A stretch of DNA of 64,000 nucleotides. Origin: UBA7672 sp041398245 (GTDB taxonomy: Bacteria; Pseudomonadota; Alphaproteobacteria; Caulobacterales; Hyphomonadaceae). Below the pieces are notes generated by a model, which saw nothing but the letters and a program-made list of their open reading frames with translations, was not told the DNA's origin and searched no databases. The stretch is from NCBI GenBank assembly GCA_041398245.1, contig JAWKVC010000006.1:62001-126000 (forward strand), in the 5' to 3' direction. Positions 32,144-40,244 of the stretch are shown piece by piece. The translations under genes and the position numbers were made by a program. How positions within the stretch are numbered: the first letter of the stretch is position 1; each line of letters begins with the position of its first letter.

Positions 32144-34126
32144 CTAGCTCTTCGGCTTCAGCGCGATCATCACATTGCCCGCGCCCTGGCCGAACAGGCC
32201 ATAACCCGAATTGAGCAGGACGAGGCCGTTGGCCGCGATGATCGATGCGTTGTCGACAGACCCGCCATTGCCCGCAACGCCGTTCAGCGTCGTGAACTCG
32301 CGCGCCGTGTCGAACGTCCACACCAGCTTGCCGGTCTTTTTCTCCAGCATGTAGACGCGGCCATCCAGCCCGCCCGTGATGATGTGGTCGCCGATCACCG
32401 TCGGCGCGCCCGAGAGGCCAAACAGGCCATTGCAGCGCGGCACGAATTTCTTGCGGGCGTCCGTGCAGTCCGGCGTCACATGGAACTGCCAGTCCATCGA
32501 CCCGTCATTGAGGTTCACCGCATAGAGGCCCGGCTTGAGATCCGGCGACACGTCCTGGCCGGGGATCGACCGGCCGATATAGCTGATCGGCGCATAGACA
32601 TGCGTGTCATCCGCCGCGATGCCCCAGTGCACGCCGCCATTCGGGCCGCCGGTGCCGATGTCGCGGCGCCATTCAACCTTGCCGGTATCCGGGTTCATCG
32701 CCCACACCGTGCCGGATTTCTGGCCAGCGAGCACAAGCTCCTTGCCGTTCGGGGCCTTGGCGATGATCGTCGAGGCGCCGAAGTCCACGTCCCGGAACAC
32801 CGTCTCTTCCTTGGTCGGGCAGTTCATCTTGCCGCCCGTCGGCGAGCAGCCAACGTTGAACACGTCATCCGGCGTCGCCTGATGCGTCCACTTGATCGAC
32901 CCGTCCTTCAGGCTGAACGCTATGAGCGCGTTGGTGTTGTGGTGCGCAGGGGCCGAGTTCGCCTCGCCGGTGCCGACATAAAGCTGCTGGCGCTTGAGGT
33001 CGATCGACGGCGAGTTCCACACCGGCGCGCCCGACGGTCCCCAGATCATCTTGCCGTCGCCGCGATCCTTGATCGGCTTGGCCTGCTCCATCGTGTGGCC
33101 TTCCCACACGCGCTTGCCCGTCATCGCATCGAGCGCAACGACGCCGCCATGGATCTTGCAGCACTCATAAGTGTCCTGCGCGGCCAGCATGATCTCGTAC
33201 TGCGAGGAGGGCGCGATCACCTTGTCGCCAACCAGCACAGGCGTGCCGGTCGAGATCGATGTCGGGAAGAGTCCGATATGGCCGGTCCAGAGCTCCTTGC
33301 CGGTCATTGCATCGACCTGATGGATGACCCCGGCCATGTCGCCGACCATGACAACCTTCTTGCCGTCCGGCCGCACGCCATACCCCGCGCTGGTCCGCAG
33401 CGTCTGGTCAGCCGTGTAGATCCACTGGAGACAGGGCTTCTGGTTATCGGAGATATCGAAGGCGAAGAGACGGTTGTTGCTCTCGCCCACTGGCAGGAAC
33501 AGCGAGTTCCCCACCACAGCGGCCTGGCTGCGCATGGTGATCGCCTTGGGGAAGGCGATGGTCCACGCCAGCTCCAGCGTCGTCAGGTCCTTGCCGCCAA
33601 GGCCCACCTTGGCTGGATCAAGCCGGCGCTGGTTCGACTGGTCGAAGCCGAACGTCGCAACTGTCGGCGCCGCGTCCAGCTTCGGCGTCGCGCGCGAGGC
33701 CGGGCACATCATCGCCTGCGTCCACGTCTCCTCCTCGACCTCTGCCTTGCCGAGATAGTTCGAGACGTCGGAGATGTCCTTCGACGACAGGCCGACGGCC
33801 TGCGGAATCATGATGCCCGTGATCAGCGAGTTGGTGATGTCGCCCGGCGACAGCTTGGCCAGCGTCTCGCGCGGCGGCGCCTTGGTCGTCTCCGGATTGT
33901 CGTGGCACATGGCGCAGCGCGCCTTGTAGATCGCTTCACCCGGATGCGGCCCGCTTGTCTGGGCGACCGGCGTTGGCTGTGTCGCGGGCGGGGCAGGCTG
34001 CGCCGCCGCCTGTGGCGCGGCCGGCGTATCAGCGGCTGGCGCATCCGGCGGCGTCATGCAGGACGAGAGCAGCAGCGCCGAAAGCGTCGCGACGGCGGCA
34101 GTGCGATGGGTCAGGGCACGAAGCAT
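32144..34126 (-). CDS. PQQ-dependent dehydrogenase with N-terminal cytochrome c domain (PVADH-like), copy 1
   Basis: A 660-residue lipoprotein (lipobox at C23, LLLSSC). After a Pro/Ala linker comes a heme c motif C71-AM-C74-H75 with a distal methionine region (ITGIMIPQAVGLSSKDISDVSNYL), then a beta-propeller with repeated PQQ tryptophan-docking motifs (AMTGKRVWEG, KDGSIKWT, DTGKVEWRRDIG, KKTGKLVWTFDT). A vicinal cysteine pair (YECCKIHGG) corresponds to the ring disulfide of PQQ alcohol dehydrogenases. Heme first, propeller second is the order known from cytochrome-type polyvinyl-alcohol dehydrogenase (EC 1.1.2.6), the reverse of most quinohaemoproteins. Good ribosome binding site GGAGGA. Electrons should pass to a cytochrome c; the substrate is probably a secondary or polymeric alcohol, but this is inference. 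Confidence 0.85.
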   Translation of the reverse strand: MLRALTHRTAAVATLSALLLSSCMTPPDAPAADTPAAPQAAAQPAPPATQPTPVAQTSGPHPGEAIYKARCAMCHDNPETTKAPPRETLAKLSPGDITNSLITGIMIPQAVGLSSKDISDVSNYLGKAEVEEETWTQAMMCPASRATPKLDAAPTVATFGFDQSNQRRLDPAKVGLGGKDLTTLELAWTIAFPKAITMRSQAAVVGNSLFLPVGESNNRLFAFDISDNQKPCLQWIYTADQTLRTSAGYGVRPDGKKVVMVGDMAGVIHQVDAMTGKELWTGHIGLFPTSISTGTPVLVGDKVIAPSSQYEIMLAAQDTYECCKIHGGVVALDAMTGKRVWEGHTMEQAKPIKDRGDGKMIWGPSGAPVWNSPSIDLKRQQLYVGTGEANSAPAHHNTNALIAFSLKDGSIKWTHQATPDDVFNVGCSPTGGKMNCPTKEETVFRDVDFGASTIIAKAPNGKELVLAGQKSGTVWAMNPDTGKVEWRRDIGTGGPNGGVHWGIAADDTHVYAPISYIGRSIPGQDVSPDLKPGLYAVNLNDGSMDWQFHVTPDCTDARKKFVPRCNGLFGLSGAPTVIGDHIITGGLDGRVYMLEKKTGKLVWTFDTAREFTTLNGVAGNGGSVDNASIIAANGLVLLNSGYGLFGQGAGNVMIALKPKS

Positions 34127-34270
34127 GGATCAGTCTCCTCCCGCGAAACGCGCCGCGTCTCCTGCACGGCATCGTTAGCTGGCGCGCACCATCCCCCGTC
34201 CTTCACGTCAGCGTCAACAGGGAAGGTGGGCGCGCCGAGCCGGGGCTGGCGCATGCAACAATTCGCTCGC

Positions 34271-36256
34271 TCAGCTTCCTTTCGGCTTGAACGCCAGCAG
34301 CATGTTGCCGCCCGCCTGGCCGAACATGCCATAGCCCGAGTTCACCAGAAGCAGGCCGTTCATCGCCGTGATCGAGTTCGAGTCGATCGATCCGCCCTTG
34401 CCCTTCACGCCATTGATCCCGTCATACTCCTTCGCGGTCGCGTACGACCATTTCAGCTTCCCGGTCTTCTCGTCGATGACATAGACCGTGCCGTCGAGCC
34501 CCGCCGCAACCACAGCGCCGTCGATGATGGCGGGCGCGGTCGAGAACGCCGCTCCGCGCCAGCCGCGCGGACCAACCTGCACGCCGGGAGGCGGCTCGGG
34601 ATTGAACTGCCACTTGATCGCGCCGGTCTTGGCGTCGAGGGCGTAGAGGCCGGGCTTGATTGTGGGATCGAACTCCCACTCGCCGGGGATCGGCACGCCG
34701 ACATTCGAGATCGGCGCAAAGACGGTGTCCTGATCAAACGCGATGCCCCAGTGCACGCCGCCCAGCGCGCTGCCCGTGCCCAGCGCCTTGCGCCACACCA
34801 TCTTGCCGGTATCCGGCTCGAACGCCCACACCGAGCCGGATTTCTGTCCGGCATAGAGCAGCTCCTTGCCGTCGCTGCCCTTGCCGAGGATCACCGAGGC
34901 GCCGAAGTCGACATCGCGGTAGACCGTCTCCGGCTTCTTCACGCAGTTCAGCAGATCAGCCTTGGGGTTAGGCCCGCAGCCGGAATTGAAGATGTCGTCC
35001 GGCGTTGCGTGGAAACTCCACTTCTCCTTGCCGGTCTTGAGATCAATGGCGATCACCGCATTGGTGTTGGTGTGCGCCGGCGGCGAATTGCTTTCGCCGG
35101 TCGCGAAATAGACAAGGCCGCGGCCTTCGTCGACGACCGGCGAATTCCAGATCGGCGCGCCCGAAGGACCCTTCAGCATCTGGCCATCGCCACGATCCCG
35201 CAGCGGCTCTGCGTCCGGCATGGTGTCATAACGCCATTGCGTGTCGCCCGTCTTGGGATCGAGCGACAGCACATAGCCATGGTTGGTGCAGCAGTCGTGC
35301 TTGTTGTCGGCCGCCACCGAGATCTCGAACTGCGCCACCGGAACGATCACGCGATCCTTCAGAATGCTCGGCGTGCCTGTCGTCATCGAGTGCGAATAGT
35401 AGCCGACCGGCTTGGTCCACAGCGCCTTGCCCGTGCGCGGATCAACAGCGTGCACGGTCGAGTCGATCCCGGAGAAGACCAGCAGCGGCGTGCCGTCGGC
35501 CAGCACGCCATAGGCGGCGCTGGTGCGCAGCGGCGACTCGCCCGGCGTCGTGTAGACCCACTGCACGCACGGCTTCATCGGGTCCGACAGATCGAAGGCG
35601 TACATCTTGCCCGCCTCGGCGACCGGATAGAACAGGTTGTCGCCCACGATCGCGCCCTGCGACCGCATGATGGTCGCATCCGGGAAGGCGATGCTCCACG
35701 CCAGTTCGAGATCGCCCATCTGCGCGGCCGTCAGCCCCGCCTGTTGCGCCGTCAGCTTGCGCGTGTTGCGCCAGTCATAGCCGAAGTGGGTCGCAGTCGC
35801 CGCATCGGGCCCTTTGAGATCAACGGCCGCGCGCGCGCCCGTGCACATCAGGTTAGGCGTCCAGTCGACCGTCTTCGTCGTGTCGCGGCCAGTGACATAG
35901 CTCACCACCGCCGCGCGCTGGTCTGCGGTAAGGCCGGCCGCCATGTCCTTCATCTTGCCGCTGGTCAGCGCGTAGTTGACGAACTGGAAGCTCATGCCTT
36001 TGAGGTTGTCGCGCGAGGGCGAACGCGTTGCTTCCGGATTGTCGTGGCACGCCGCGCAGGTCTGCTTGTAGATCATCTCGCCCGGATGAACTGCATCGGC
36101 TGCGGCTGTCTGCGTCGCTGGCGGGGCGGGGGCGACCTGAACAGCGGCCGGGGCATCAGTGGCCGGCGTCGCATCCGTCATGGCCTCGGGCGTCGTGCAG
36201 GATGCAAGCGCGATCGCGGAGGCGGCAGCCATCGCCGCCAGCATGTGTTTGGCCAT
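34271..36256 (-). CDS. PQQ-dependent dehydrogenase with N-terminal cytochrome c domain (PVADH-like), copy 2
   Basis: A 661-residue paralogue of the next gene; the ATG at 36256 follows GGGAGGATTCCG. Signal peptide and lipobox end at C20 (AIALASC). Heme motif C67-AA-C70-H71, then the propeller with PRTGKALWTKPVG, PKTGDTQWRYDT, KTGKEKWSFHATPDDIFNSGC, DTGKMVWRKALGTG, AKTGAIKWQF, EKTGKLKWSYAT. The vicinal pair is HDCCTNHGY. Both copies share PSGAPVWNSP/PSGAPIWNSP, VHWGIA and YGMFGQ/YGLFGQ. The 144-bp gap to copy 1 has no terminator that I can see. Divergence over the heme domain suggests different redox partners or substrates. Confidence 0.87.
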   Translation of the reverse strand: MAKHMLAAMAAASAIALASCTTPEAMTDATPATDAPAAVQVAPAPPATQTAAADAVHPGEMIYKQTCAACHDNPEATRSPSRDNLKGMSFQFVNYALTSGKMKDMAAGLTADQRAAVVSYVTGRDTTKTVDWTPNLMCTGARAAVDLKGPDAATATHFGYDWRNTRKLTAQQAGLTAAQMGDLELAWSIAFPDATIMRSQGAIVGDNLFYPVAEAGKMYAFDLSDPMKPCVQWVYTTPGESPLRTSAAYGVLADGTPLLVFSGIDSTVHAVDPRTGKALWTKPVGYYSHSMTTGTPSILKDRVIVPVAQFEISVAADNKHDCCTNHGYVLSLDPKTGDTQWRYDTMPDAEPLRDRGDGQMLKGPSGAPIWNSPVVDEGRGLVYFATGESNSPPAHTNTNAVIAIDLKTGKEKWSFHATPDDIFNSGCGPNPKADLLNCVKKPETVYRDVDFGASVILGKGSDGKELLYAGQKSGSVWAFEPDTGKMVWRKALGTGSALGGVHWGIAFDQDTVFAPISNVGVPIPGEWEFDPTIKPGLYALDAKTGAIKWQFNPEPPPGVQVGPRGWRGAAFSTAPAIIDGAVVAAGLDGTVYVIDEKTGKLKWSYATAKEYDGINGVKGKGGSIDSNSITAMNGLLLVNSGYGMFGQAGGNMLLAFKPKGS

Positions 36257-36414
36257 CGGAATCCTCCCGAGTTGCGCTGCGTTTGCCGCAGTTGCGCATA
36301 TTCGGGCCTGACCCTGCACCAGTCGGATCAGCTTGCAAAGCAGGCCGGGGCGCCGGTCGCGGGGATGTGTCCGCGGCGGTTTCGCCGCCTCGCAAGGCTG
36401 CTTATGATTGCCGC

Positions 36415-37011
36415 ATGACGGGCTGGAGCATCAACGCCGCCGAGCTTCGCATTCCGCGCCGGTCGCGGTTTGCCGCACACCGGCTGATTGTGGTCGCCGA
36501 TCCGGCCGGCAACGCCATGCGCCAGCTCAATGGTCTCGCCAGCTGGTATGATCGCGCCAATGGCTGCTGGCGCCACAAGCCGATCGGCTATCTGTGGACC
36601 GACCGGTTGCGCGGCTACGACACCAAAACGCATCCGCGCACCTTCATGCCGATCCATGGCGCGACAGGCCCACGCTGGAATCTCGGGCCCGCGGTCGCCT
36701 CCGGCGCCGCCCGCGTTCTCGCCGACCATCTTGCGCCTACCGACATCGAGCATCGCCTTGCGCCGGCGTTGGAAGCGATCCGCCGGATCAATGCGTTGAG
36801 CGACGGGCCGGAAGGCGGCGCGGGCCTGCCTTATCCCTTCATGGGGTTTGGACGGAATTCGAACTCTTTCTTCTCGACGCTTCTTCACATCATGGGATTC
36901 GACGAGCCGCAGTTCGCGGCGTCGGCCTGGATCGTGCCTGGCGCCCGCCGCCATGTGCTGCCCGCCGATATTGTCTCCGACCTTCGCCGTGCGTCGCTCG
37001 CGCCGGCCTGA
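36415..37011 (+). CDS. Hypothetical protein with NSNSF motif
   Basis: A 198-residue soluble protein. Blocks that look conserved are FAAHRLIVVADPAGNAMRQLNGLASWYD, GYLWTDRLRGYDT, GPRWNLGPAVASGAARVLADHL and the C-terminal GFGRNSNSFFSTLLHIMGFDEP. The NSNSF segment resembles the Asn/Ser motif of some permuted papain-like or lipase-like uncharacterised families, but I cannot place it. No signal peptide or TM segment. Divergent from the PQQ dehydrogenase gene across 158 bp. Confidence 0.65.
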   Translation: MTGWSINAAELRIPRRSRFAAHRLIVVADPAGNAMRQLNGLASWYDRANGCWRHKPIGYLWTDRLRGYDTKTHPRTFMPIHGATGPRWNLGPAVASGAARVLADHLAPTDIEHRLAPALEAIRRINALSDGPEGGAGLPYPFMGFGRNSNSFFSTLLHIMGFDEPQFAASAWIVPGARRHVLPADIVSDLRRASLAPA

Positions 37012-37368
37012 CGGGCGCGGAATCGCCACCACGAAATTTCGCACTTGCGGCAAGACCGGAGCGCTCTCCGACTCTCACCCGATTGTGATTCTTCGGACGT
37101 TACAGGCGCCGCAGCTTGTTTTTGCGCAGCTGCACAGTTTCGCGAAATCCACGCGCTTTCTCCGTGTCTGCTGCGAATGAGACGGCCCGCTGGTCGACTT
37201 TGTCTCACGCAAACGGGCCAGTATTGCGCTCGGAGGGGAGGTCGGTATGTTGCCCGCTGCGTCAGCCCGACGCTTGTTTCCAATCAATCCGCCCGCAGCA
37301 GTTTGCGGAGACGGGGACGAACACGTCGCAGGAAACGACAAAAGGTGGTTGGGCAACGGGGAGGAGAC
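37012..37368. other. 357-bp intergenic region without recognisable gene
   Basis: The region contains the promoter and a strong ribosome binding site (GGGGAGGAGAC, just before the ATG at 37369) for the lipoprotein gene. Frames through it have no codon structure that I trust, and no repeat or RNA was recognised. Confidence 0.4.
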
Positions 37369-38310
37369 ATGAACAAGCTCGTATCTGTGATGGCTTTGGC
37401 TTGTGCGCTCGGCGCGTGCCAGACGATGCCGGGAGACCCCGCGGCCAGCGATCCGTCGATGGCTGCTGCGCCGAAGGAAATGGCCTGGAAGGCCAAGCGC
37501 GGGCCGGACGGCGTCCACCCCGATCTGAACGGCGTGTGGCAGGTGCTGAACACCGCCAACTACAATATCGAGGCGCACCCGGCTTCGGCCGCCCTGCAAA
37601 TGCGTGAAGGCCCGTACGTGCCTGTGCCGGCGGCTTCGGTCGTTGCGCTCGGCGCCATCGGCGCTGTGCCGGCCGGTATCGGCATCGTCCAGGGCGACGG
37701 CAAGATCCCGTACACCGAGGACGCCCTCGCCACCCGCGATGAGAACCGCGCATCGGCAGTCGAACTCGACCCGGAAGTGAAGTGCTACCTGCCGGGCATT
37801 CCGCGCGCCAACTACATGGACAAGCCGTTCCAGATCTTCCACTCGGACAAGGCTGTCTTCTTCGCCTATGAATACGCTGGCGCCGTCCGGAACGTGTTCC
37901 TGCAGGAGCCGGAAGATCCGCCGCTCGATTCGTGGATGGGCACGTCCTATGGCCACTGGGAAGGCGACACCTTCGTGGTCGAGGTCCGCGGCCTTCTGCA
38001 GGACACCTGGCTGGACCGGTCCGGCAACCACCATGGCTATGCGACCAAGGTGGTCGAGCGCTGGACGCCGATCTCCGACTACCACATGCGCTATGAAGCC
38101 GAGATCACCGACGAGGACACCTACACCAAGCCGTGGAAGATCTCGTTCGTGCTCTACAAGAAGATCGAGGAAGACGCGCAACTGCAGCAGTTCAAGTGCG
38201 TCGAGTTCGTCGAGGAGCTGATGTACGGCCACCTGCGCAAGAACCCGCTGCCGGGTCCGGCGCTGGAACGCGCCAGACGCGAAGCCGAAGAACGTGAGGC
38301 TAACCAATAG
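37369..38310 (+). CDS. Lipoprotein of unknown function (WEGDTFVVE family)
   Basis: A 313-residue lipoprotein: MNKLVSVMALACALGAC with acceptor C17. The mature part contains GVHPDLNGVWQVLNTANYNIEAH, PEVKCYLPGIPRANYMDKPFQIFHSDKAVFFAYEY, TSYGHWEGDTFVVEVRGL and ATKVVERWTPISDYHMRYEAEITD. The G-H-W-E-G-D-T motif marks it as a distant relative of the secreted protein at 10503-11576. In this family the pattern LPGIPR..YM.KPFQI is recurrent; function is not established. It is followed by a DUF6152 gene, and similar pairs occur around oxidative catabolic clusters in marine bacteria, as far as I know. Confidence 0.7.
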   Translation: MNKLVSVMALACALGACQTMPGDPAASDPSMAAAPKEMAWKAKRGPDGVHPDLNGVWQVLNTANYNIEAHPASAALQMREGPYVPVPAASVVALGAIGAVPAGIGIVQGDGKIPYTEDALATRDENRASAVELDPEVKCYLPGIPRANYMDKPFQIFHSDKAVFFAYEYAGAVRNVFLQEPEDPPLDSWMGTSYGHWEGDTFVVEVRGLLQDTWLDRSGNHHGYATKVVERWTPISDYHMRYEAEITDEDTYTKPWKISFVLYKKIEEDAQLQQFKCVEFVEELMYGHLRKNPLPGPALERARREAEEREANQ

Positions 38311-38323
38311 GATAGCAGCGATT

Positions 38324-38366
38324 CCGTCGGAGTTTGCGTGCAGCGAACTCCGACGGGTTCTGCTTC
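38324..38366 (+). terminator. Hairpin after the 37369 lipoprotein gene
   Basis: Perfect 11-bp arms CCGTCGGAGTT (38324-38334) and AACTCCGACGG (38346-38356), followed by GTTCTGCTT. The rest of the 331-bp gap to 38642 shows no gene; it should hold the DUF6152 promoter. Confidence 0.6.
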
Positions 38367-38641
38367 CGGCCTCGTTGAAGTTGTTGTGAACGTTCGTGTT
38401 GGAGCTGGGTCTTCAGGCGTTGCAGCGGGGAATCCGGGCTGAATCCGGGGAAAAGCGCGGCAAGGCTATCTGCAAAGACCTGTTCCGCCGGGCCAGCGCG
38501 ACACAGTAGGCGCCTTGAGCCAGCGGGACGACAGCAGTAAAACGAACATAATTTCAGGGGCGCGGTCCCACTCTGTCCATTCGGACAGCCTAGCCCCCAA
38601 AATCGCCGGCGGCGCCCACCTGCCGGACTAGGAGGAAGTAG

Positions 38642-39172
38642 ATGAAGACCAAAGCTCGTCTCATTGTCGCGGGAGCTGCGATGGCTGCCCTGACAGCCAT
38701 CGGCGCCGGCACGGCGGCCTATGCCCACCACGCGTTCGCGGCGGAATTCGACGCCGACAAACCTGTCCTGCTGAAGGGCAAGGTCGATCACGTGGAATGG
38801 GTGAACCCCCACACCTGGATCCACATCAACGTTCCGGACGTCGATGGAACCGGCAAGGCCAAGCCGGGCACGACGTACAACTGGGCCATCGAAGGCGGCA
38901 CGCCGAACACGCTGGTCCGCACGGGCGTCAACAAGAACTCGCTGAAGCCGGGCACGGAAGTCGTGGTCCGCGGCTACCAGTCGAAGGACGCGCTCTGCAC
39001 GACCGACTGGAAAGGCAAGAAGCTCAAAGTCTCCACCTGCAAGGCCAACGGCCGTGACGTGACCTTCCCGAACGGTTGCAAGCTGTTCGTGGGCTCCTCG
39101 GGCACGAACGCTCCGGACGACGGAGCCGATCCGGGTGAAGGCGGTTCATCGAGCAAGTGCGCCGCGCTCTAA
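38642..39172 (+). CDS. DUF6152-type secreted protein
   Basis: A 176-residue protein with a Sec signal peptide ending at AAYAHH (about residue 28). The mature N-terminus HHAFAAEFDADKPVLLKGKVDHVEWVNPHTWIHINVPDVDGTGK is the DUF6152 hallmark, whose HH, W and NPH residues suggest a metal or cofactor site. The C-terminal part carries four cysteines (ALCTTDW, VSTCKANG, NGCKLF, SSKCAAL). DUF6152 proteins are small periplasmic proteins often found next to PQQ dehydrogenases and DUF6644 membrane proteins. A classical terminator follows 29 bases after the stop. Confidence 0.78.
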   Translation: MKTKARLIVAGAAMAALTAIGAGTAAYAHHAFAAEFDADKPVLLKGKVDHVEWVNPHTWIHINVPDVDGTGKAKPGTTYNWAIEGGTPNTLVRTGVNKNSLKPGTEVVVRGYQSKDALCTTDWKGKKLKVSTCKANGRDVTFPNGCKLFVGSSGTNAPDDGADPGEGGSSSKCAAL

Positions 39173-39201
39173 CGCGGGGCTCCTAGCTGGGCAGACAAAG
39201 G

Positions 39202-39234
39202 GCCCGCCGTTCTCCGGAACGGCGGGCTTTTTTG
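39202..39234 (+). terminator. Rho-independent terminator after DUF6152 gene
   Basis: Perfect 10-bp arms GCCCGCCGTT (39202-39211) and AACGGCGGGC (39218-39227), loop CTCCGG, followed by six T. Confidence 0.92.
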
Positions 39235-39307
39235 TTGCGCGGTGAAGCTCACAATCAGAACCCGCCGAGCGCTCCGAACCCGTTCTCCCCCGAAGCAGCC
39301 GTCTGGT

Positions 39308-39889
39308 TCACACGCCAGCGCCGACGTTCCGGATTGAGTGGCGCAAGGCGACCATGCCGCTCCTGTAGGCCTTGACCTCCATGAGATGCAGCAAGACATC
39401 GCGGTCGAGGCCCTCAAAAAAGCGGACGCCGTCCCCGATAACCACGGGCAGAATCGAATAGCGGACCTCGTCCGCCAGTCTGCGGCGCAGCACCTCGCCG
39501 GCGACAGCGCCGCCTCCTACCACCCAGATGCTGCGGAAATCCGCTTTCAGCCGGTCGTTGAACAGGTGAGCCAGATCGCCCGAGACAAATTCCACGGTGT
39601 CGCGCGCTCTCGGCAATGTGCGCGTGGTCAGCACAAACACCGGCTTGTCGCCGTAGGCCCAGCCCAGCCCCTTGGCGTCAAACGCCAGGGCGGTTTCGTA
39701 GGTCCGCGACCCCATGACGTAGCAATCGATCGATTTGAGAAACTCCCGCACATAGTCCGGGTCCAGGCTTTCGCCATTCTCATATTCGTCCGGGGTTTCC
39801 ATCCAGTCGGTGCTGCCGTCAGCCCGGGCGATGAAGCCGTCGAGGCTCGCCGCCATATGGATCGTCACTTTCGACTCTGGCGTCGTCAT
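39308..39889 (-). CDS. Dihydrofolate-reductase-fold protein (RibD C-terminal domain family)
   Basis: A 193-residue protein. IHMAASLDGFIARADGSTDWM at the N-terminus, CYVMGSRTYETAL, KPVFVLTTRTLP, SIWVVGGGAVAGEVLRRRLADEVRYSILPVVIGDGVRFFEGL are typical of the DHFR-like RibD_C family that includes YyaP/YwjB. These are NADPH-dependent reductases with unknown physiological substrates; it is not a standalone DHFR. Solitary gene. No signal peptide. Confidence 0.85.
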   Translation of the reverse strand: MTTPESKVTIHMAASLDGFIARADGSTDWMETPDEYENGESLDPDYVREFLKSIDCYVMGSRTYETALAFDAKGLGWAYGDKPVFVLTTRTLPRARDTVEFVSGDLAHLFNDRLKADFRSIWVVGGGAVAGEVLRRRLADEVRYSILPVVIGDGVRFFEGLDRDVLLHLMEVKAYRSGMVALRHSIRNVGAGV

Positions 39890-39943
39890 CCGGTCATCTC
39901 CTGACAGGGGCAGCCTAATGCTCGATCAGCTTCAGCGGAAGCA

Positions 39944-40010
39944 TACCCCAACCTCGCTCGTCCTGACGCCCTTCGAGACGCCGCTTTGCGGCGGCTCCTC
40001 AGGGTGAGGC
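39944..40010. repeat. REP-like palindromic intergenic element
   Basis: CCTGACGCCCTTCGAGACG-CCGC-TTTGCGGCGG-CTCCTCAGGGTGAGG forms a long imperfect stem. Palindromes of the type 'CTCGAAGG...GGCGGC...CCTCAGG' are common dispersed intergenic repeats in alphaproteobacteria. No coding potential. Confidence 0.55.
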
Positions 40011-40087
40011 GTCAGGACCCAGGGCTGATGACGAACCTTGTTCCGGCCTGGAGCTTCAAGCATGACCAGCCCGCTGGACCGTTCCTG

Positions 40088-40112
40088 GATTCCGACGTTC
40101 GTCGGAATGAGC
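40088..40112. repeat. Short dispersed palindrome
   Basis: ATTCCGACGTTCGTCGGAAT is a near-perfect palindrome of a kind frequently scattered in proteobacterial intergenic DNA. It lies between the REP-like element and the bidirectional terminator; the whole 39890-40244 gap thus holds repeats and a terminator but no gene. Confidence 0.5.
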
Positions 40113-40188
40113 GGGACAAGGTGAAGCAATTCAACCCCAAAGCGATCCAGCTCCAGCCTGAAGGCGGCGGCAACACGAGCGGGCATGA

Positions 40189-40222
40189 AAAGGCCCCGGA
40201 GGAACGATCCTCCGGGGCCTTT
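40189..40222. terminator. Strong hairpin terminator at the end of the membrane/cytochrome operon
   Basis: Perfect 13-bp arms AGGCCCCGGAGGA (40191-40203) and TCCTCCGGGGCCT (40208-40220) with loop ACGA. On the minus strand it is followed by TTTT, terminating the operon that ends at 40245. Confidence 0.85.
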
Positions 40223-40244
40223 GGTGCTGCCGTCCTGACTGGCG

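Noticed and set aside
32063..36418. Very long plus-strand open frame (over 1400 codons) antisense to the PQQ dehydrogenases
   Set aside because: It lies entirely opposite two clear genes with conserved motifs. In GC-rich DNA with third-position GC bias the frame complementary to a gene rarely contains stops. The translation is Arg/Ala/His-rich with no motif.
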